From Lutibacter profundi (GTDB taxonomy: Bacteria; Bacteroidota; Bacteroidia; Flavobacteriales; Flavobacteriaceae): a stretch of 64,000 nucleotides of DNA. The translations under genes were made by a program, and so were the position numbers. The DNA is taken from contig NZ_CP013355.1 of assembly GCF_001543325.1 (NCBI RefSeq), forward strand, positions 558,001-622,000, in the 5' to 3' direction. Positions 62,805-64,000 of the stretch are shown piece by piece (the first letter of the stretch is position 1; each line of letters starts with the position of its first letter). The notes under the pieces are model-generated. The model had not been told where the DNA came from, did no database searches, and saw only the letters and a list, made by a program, of their open reading frames with translations.

Positions 62805-64000
62805 ATGGCAAAACTAATTCCTTCATATGACAAAATACTTTCACTGAAAGTAAAACCTGAAGAAGGAGAATTGCATTTGCTAAAGTTCTTAGACTCTGAA
62901 CTTGATAATTCATTTGAAGTGTATTTTAATCCATATATGAATGGAGACCGTCCAGACATTGTGGTTATGAAAGAAGGACAAGGAATTTTAATAATTGAAG
63001 TTAAGGACTATGATTTGAACAGCTACGAACTTGACAAAAAAAAGAACTTCGTAATTAAGAGCAATAAAGCTAAAACTCACAAATCCCCTATTTCACAAGT
63101 CCTTAAGTACAAGGACAACCTTTTTGAACTGCACATTGAGAATCTTCTTGAGAAGAAAATAAAAGACATAAGGCATTTCAATACAGTATCGTGTGCAATA
63201 TATTTTCACAACGCAACTTCTCAAAAAATCAATGATTTGCTCATTGAGCCATACAAACACGACAAAAAGTACATAACGTTTCTTAAATACAATATTGACT
63301 TTATCGGAAGAGATAATCTCAATGAGTATGACCTGAAGGAATTGCTCAAAAAAAGATATTTGATTTCAGAAAGACCGTCATTTCTTTTCACAGAAGATAT
63401 TTACAAAAGCATAAAAAGGTTTCTTAAGCCACCAGTTCATCTAAAAGAAGAAGGAGAAGATATTAGGTACAGTAAAAAGCAACTCGAAATCATTTATGAA
63501 CCTAACAAGAAACAACAAAGAATTAAAGGAGTTGTAGGTTCTGGTAAGACAACTGTACTTGCAGCAAGAGCTGTTCAAGCACATAAACGTTCAAAAGGGA
63601 ACGTTCTGATTTTAACTTACAATATCACGCTTAAAAATTTCATACGAGATAAAATAAGTAGGGTGCGTGAAGAATTCGGATGGGAAAACTTTGTTATTTC
63701 AAATTATCATTTATTCATCAACTCAGAGTTGAACAATCTTGAAATTCCTATTAAAATTCCTAAGGGATTCAATAAATATAGTGAAGAAGAAAAGGACAGA
63801 TATTTTGAGAAAGAATACTATTCCAATAAGCAGTTATTCATTGACAATAAAGACAAAATAAAGCCTTATGATGTAATTCTAATTGATGAAATCCAAGACT
63901 ATAAAAGAGCTTGGATGGAAATTATAAAGGAATGTTTTTTAAGTGAAAATGGAGAATATGTTTTGTTCGGTGACGTAAAGCAGAACATTTACAACAATAA
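62805..64000 (+). CDS. NERD-domain UvrD-like helicase, 3' end outside window
   Basis: Open frame from ATG 62805 to the window end (398 codons seen). The N-terminal part (about 20-150) is a NERD-type nuclease-related domain: RPDIVVMKEGQGILIIEVKDYD has the Asp and Glu-x-Lys set. A superfamily 1 helicase follows: Walker A KGVVGSGKTTVLAARA near residue 245, VLILTYN and Walker B VILIDEIQDYKRAW near residue 365. Such proteins are widespread in defence islands. It is the first gene of cassette 7, 34 nt from the boundary. Confidence 0.88.
   Translation, partial: MAKLIPSYDKILSLKVKPEEGELHLLKFLDSELDNSFEVYFNPYMNGDRPDIVVMKEGQGILIIEVKDYDLNSYELDKKKNFVIKSNKAKTHKSPISQVLKYKDNLFELHIENLLEKKIKDIRHFNTVSCAIYFHNATSQKINDLLIEPYKHDKKYITFLKYNIDFIGRDNLNEYDLKELLKKRYLISERPSFLFTEDIYKSIKRFLKPPVHLKEEGEDIRYSKKQLEIIYEPNKKQQRIKGVVGSGKTTVLAARAVQAHKRSKGNVLILTYNITLKNFIRDKISRVREEFGWENFVISNYHLFINSELNNLEIPIKIPKGFNKYSEEEKDRYFEKEYYSNKQLFIDNKDKIKPYDVILIDEIQDYKRAWMEIIKECFLSENGEYVLFGDVKQNIYNN

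Larger units (their letters stand above)
51231..64000 (+). mobile_element. Integron-like gene cassette array (at least seven cassettes)
   Basis: Cassette boundaries (first base after the G): 51231, 52348, 56488, 58491, 60125, 60815 and 62771; the seventh runs out of the window. First bases are TTGGGTGCA, TTGGGGGTA, TTGGCAT, TTGGCAT, TTGCCAACA, TTGGGC and TTGTGC. For each of the six complete cassettes the exact reverse complement (TGCACCCAA, TACCCCCAA, ATGCCAA, ATGCCAA, TGTTGGCAA, GCCCAA) opens the palindromic site that ends the same cassette. All genes point the same way. The outer right end is not seen. Confidence 0.8.

Noticed and set aside
1-64000. tRNA or rRNA genes, including a tRNA as attachment site
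   Set aside because: No cloverleaf-like sequence with a GTTCGA-type T arm or conserved rRNA segment was noticed on either strand by eye. A tRNAscan run would be decisive.

Overview
The window looks like chromosome from a Flavobacteriaceae-type Bacteroidota. It is AT-rich and carries SusC/SusD outer-membrane pairs, leaderless-style TAnnTTTG promoter boxes and signal peptides ending in FAQ/FGQ. It also has a Bacteroidota-type DnaX without the zinc cysteines and a fused purL. No rRNA or tRNA gene was recognised. All identifications come from reading motifs; no database search was run.

Layout. (1) 1-11836, housekeeping on +: purL (5' end cut by the window), acyl-CoA ligase, dnaX, KefB/TrkA-like antiporter, miaE, DUF4268 protein, mnmE. 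(2) 11837-24724, a genomic island holding a complete type III CRISPR-Cas locus: cas10, three multi-domain RAMP proteins, a small type III-associated protein, a membrane-anchored protein of unknown function, cas6, a stand-alone reverse transcriptase, cas1, cas2 and a 12-repeat array. The island is bounded by an exact 18-bp direct repeat that is the last 18 bp of mnmE, the same gene end used by SGI1-type elements. (3) 24959-35673: an XRE-cupin regulator, a small secreted protein, then a minus-strand uptake/catabolism locus (SusC, SusD, alkaline-phosphatase-superfamily enzyme, DUF5690 transporter, phosphonatase-like HAD, FAD oxidoreductase) that suggests organophosphonate or organophosphate use. 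(4) 36259-45553: a molybdopterin oxidoreductase, then a minus-strand operon of PqqD-like protein, ATP-grasp ligase, DapDC-like PLP decarboxylase, urea-transporter/M23 fusion, TPR-barrel protein and TPR protein. (5) 45885-49634: a POT peptide transporter lying between copies of a roughly 330-bp repeat, a LETM1-like small protein and an HU-like protein. (6) 50003-64000: a tyrosine recombinase followed by a co-directional array of at least seven gene cassettes.

The most unusual feature is region 6. Each cassette starts with TTRRRY-like bases just after a G. Each ends in a 130-190 nt imperfect palindrome whose first box is the exact reverse complement of that cassette's own first bases. This is the logic of integron cassettes and attC sites. 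However, the recombinase lacks the IntI-specific insertion, points into the array rather than away from it, and has four 22-bp iterons upstream. The cargo is defence-like: a single-chain restriction-modification enzyme, a GmrSD-type protein with a frameshift, a PD-(D/E)XK nuclease with a membrane protein, a ParE/RelE toxin-antitoxin pair hit by IS30, a TPM lipoprotein and a NERD-type helicase that runs off the window.

Regions 2 and 6 are both accessory defence modules, brought in by different site-specific mechanisms. The rest is ordinary flavobacterial chromosome decorated with palindromic repeats, one of which lies in frame inside purL.
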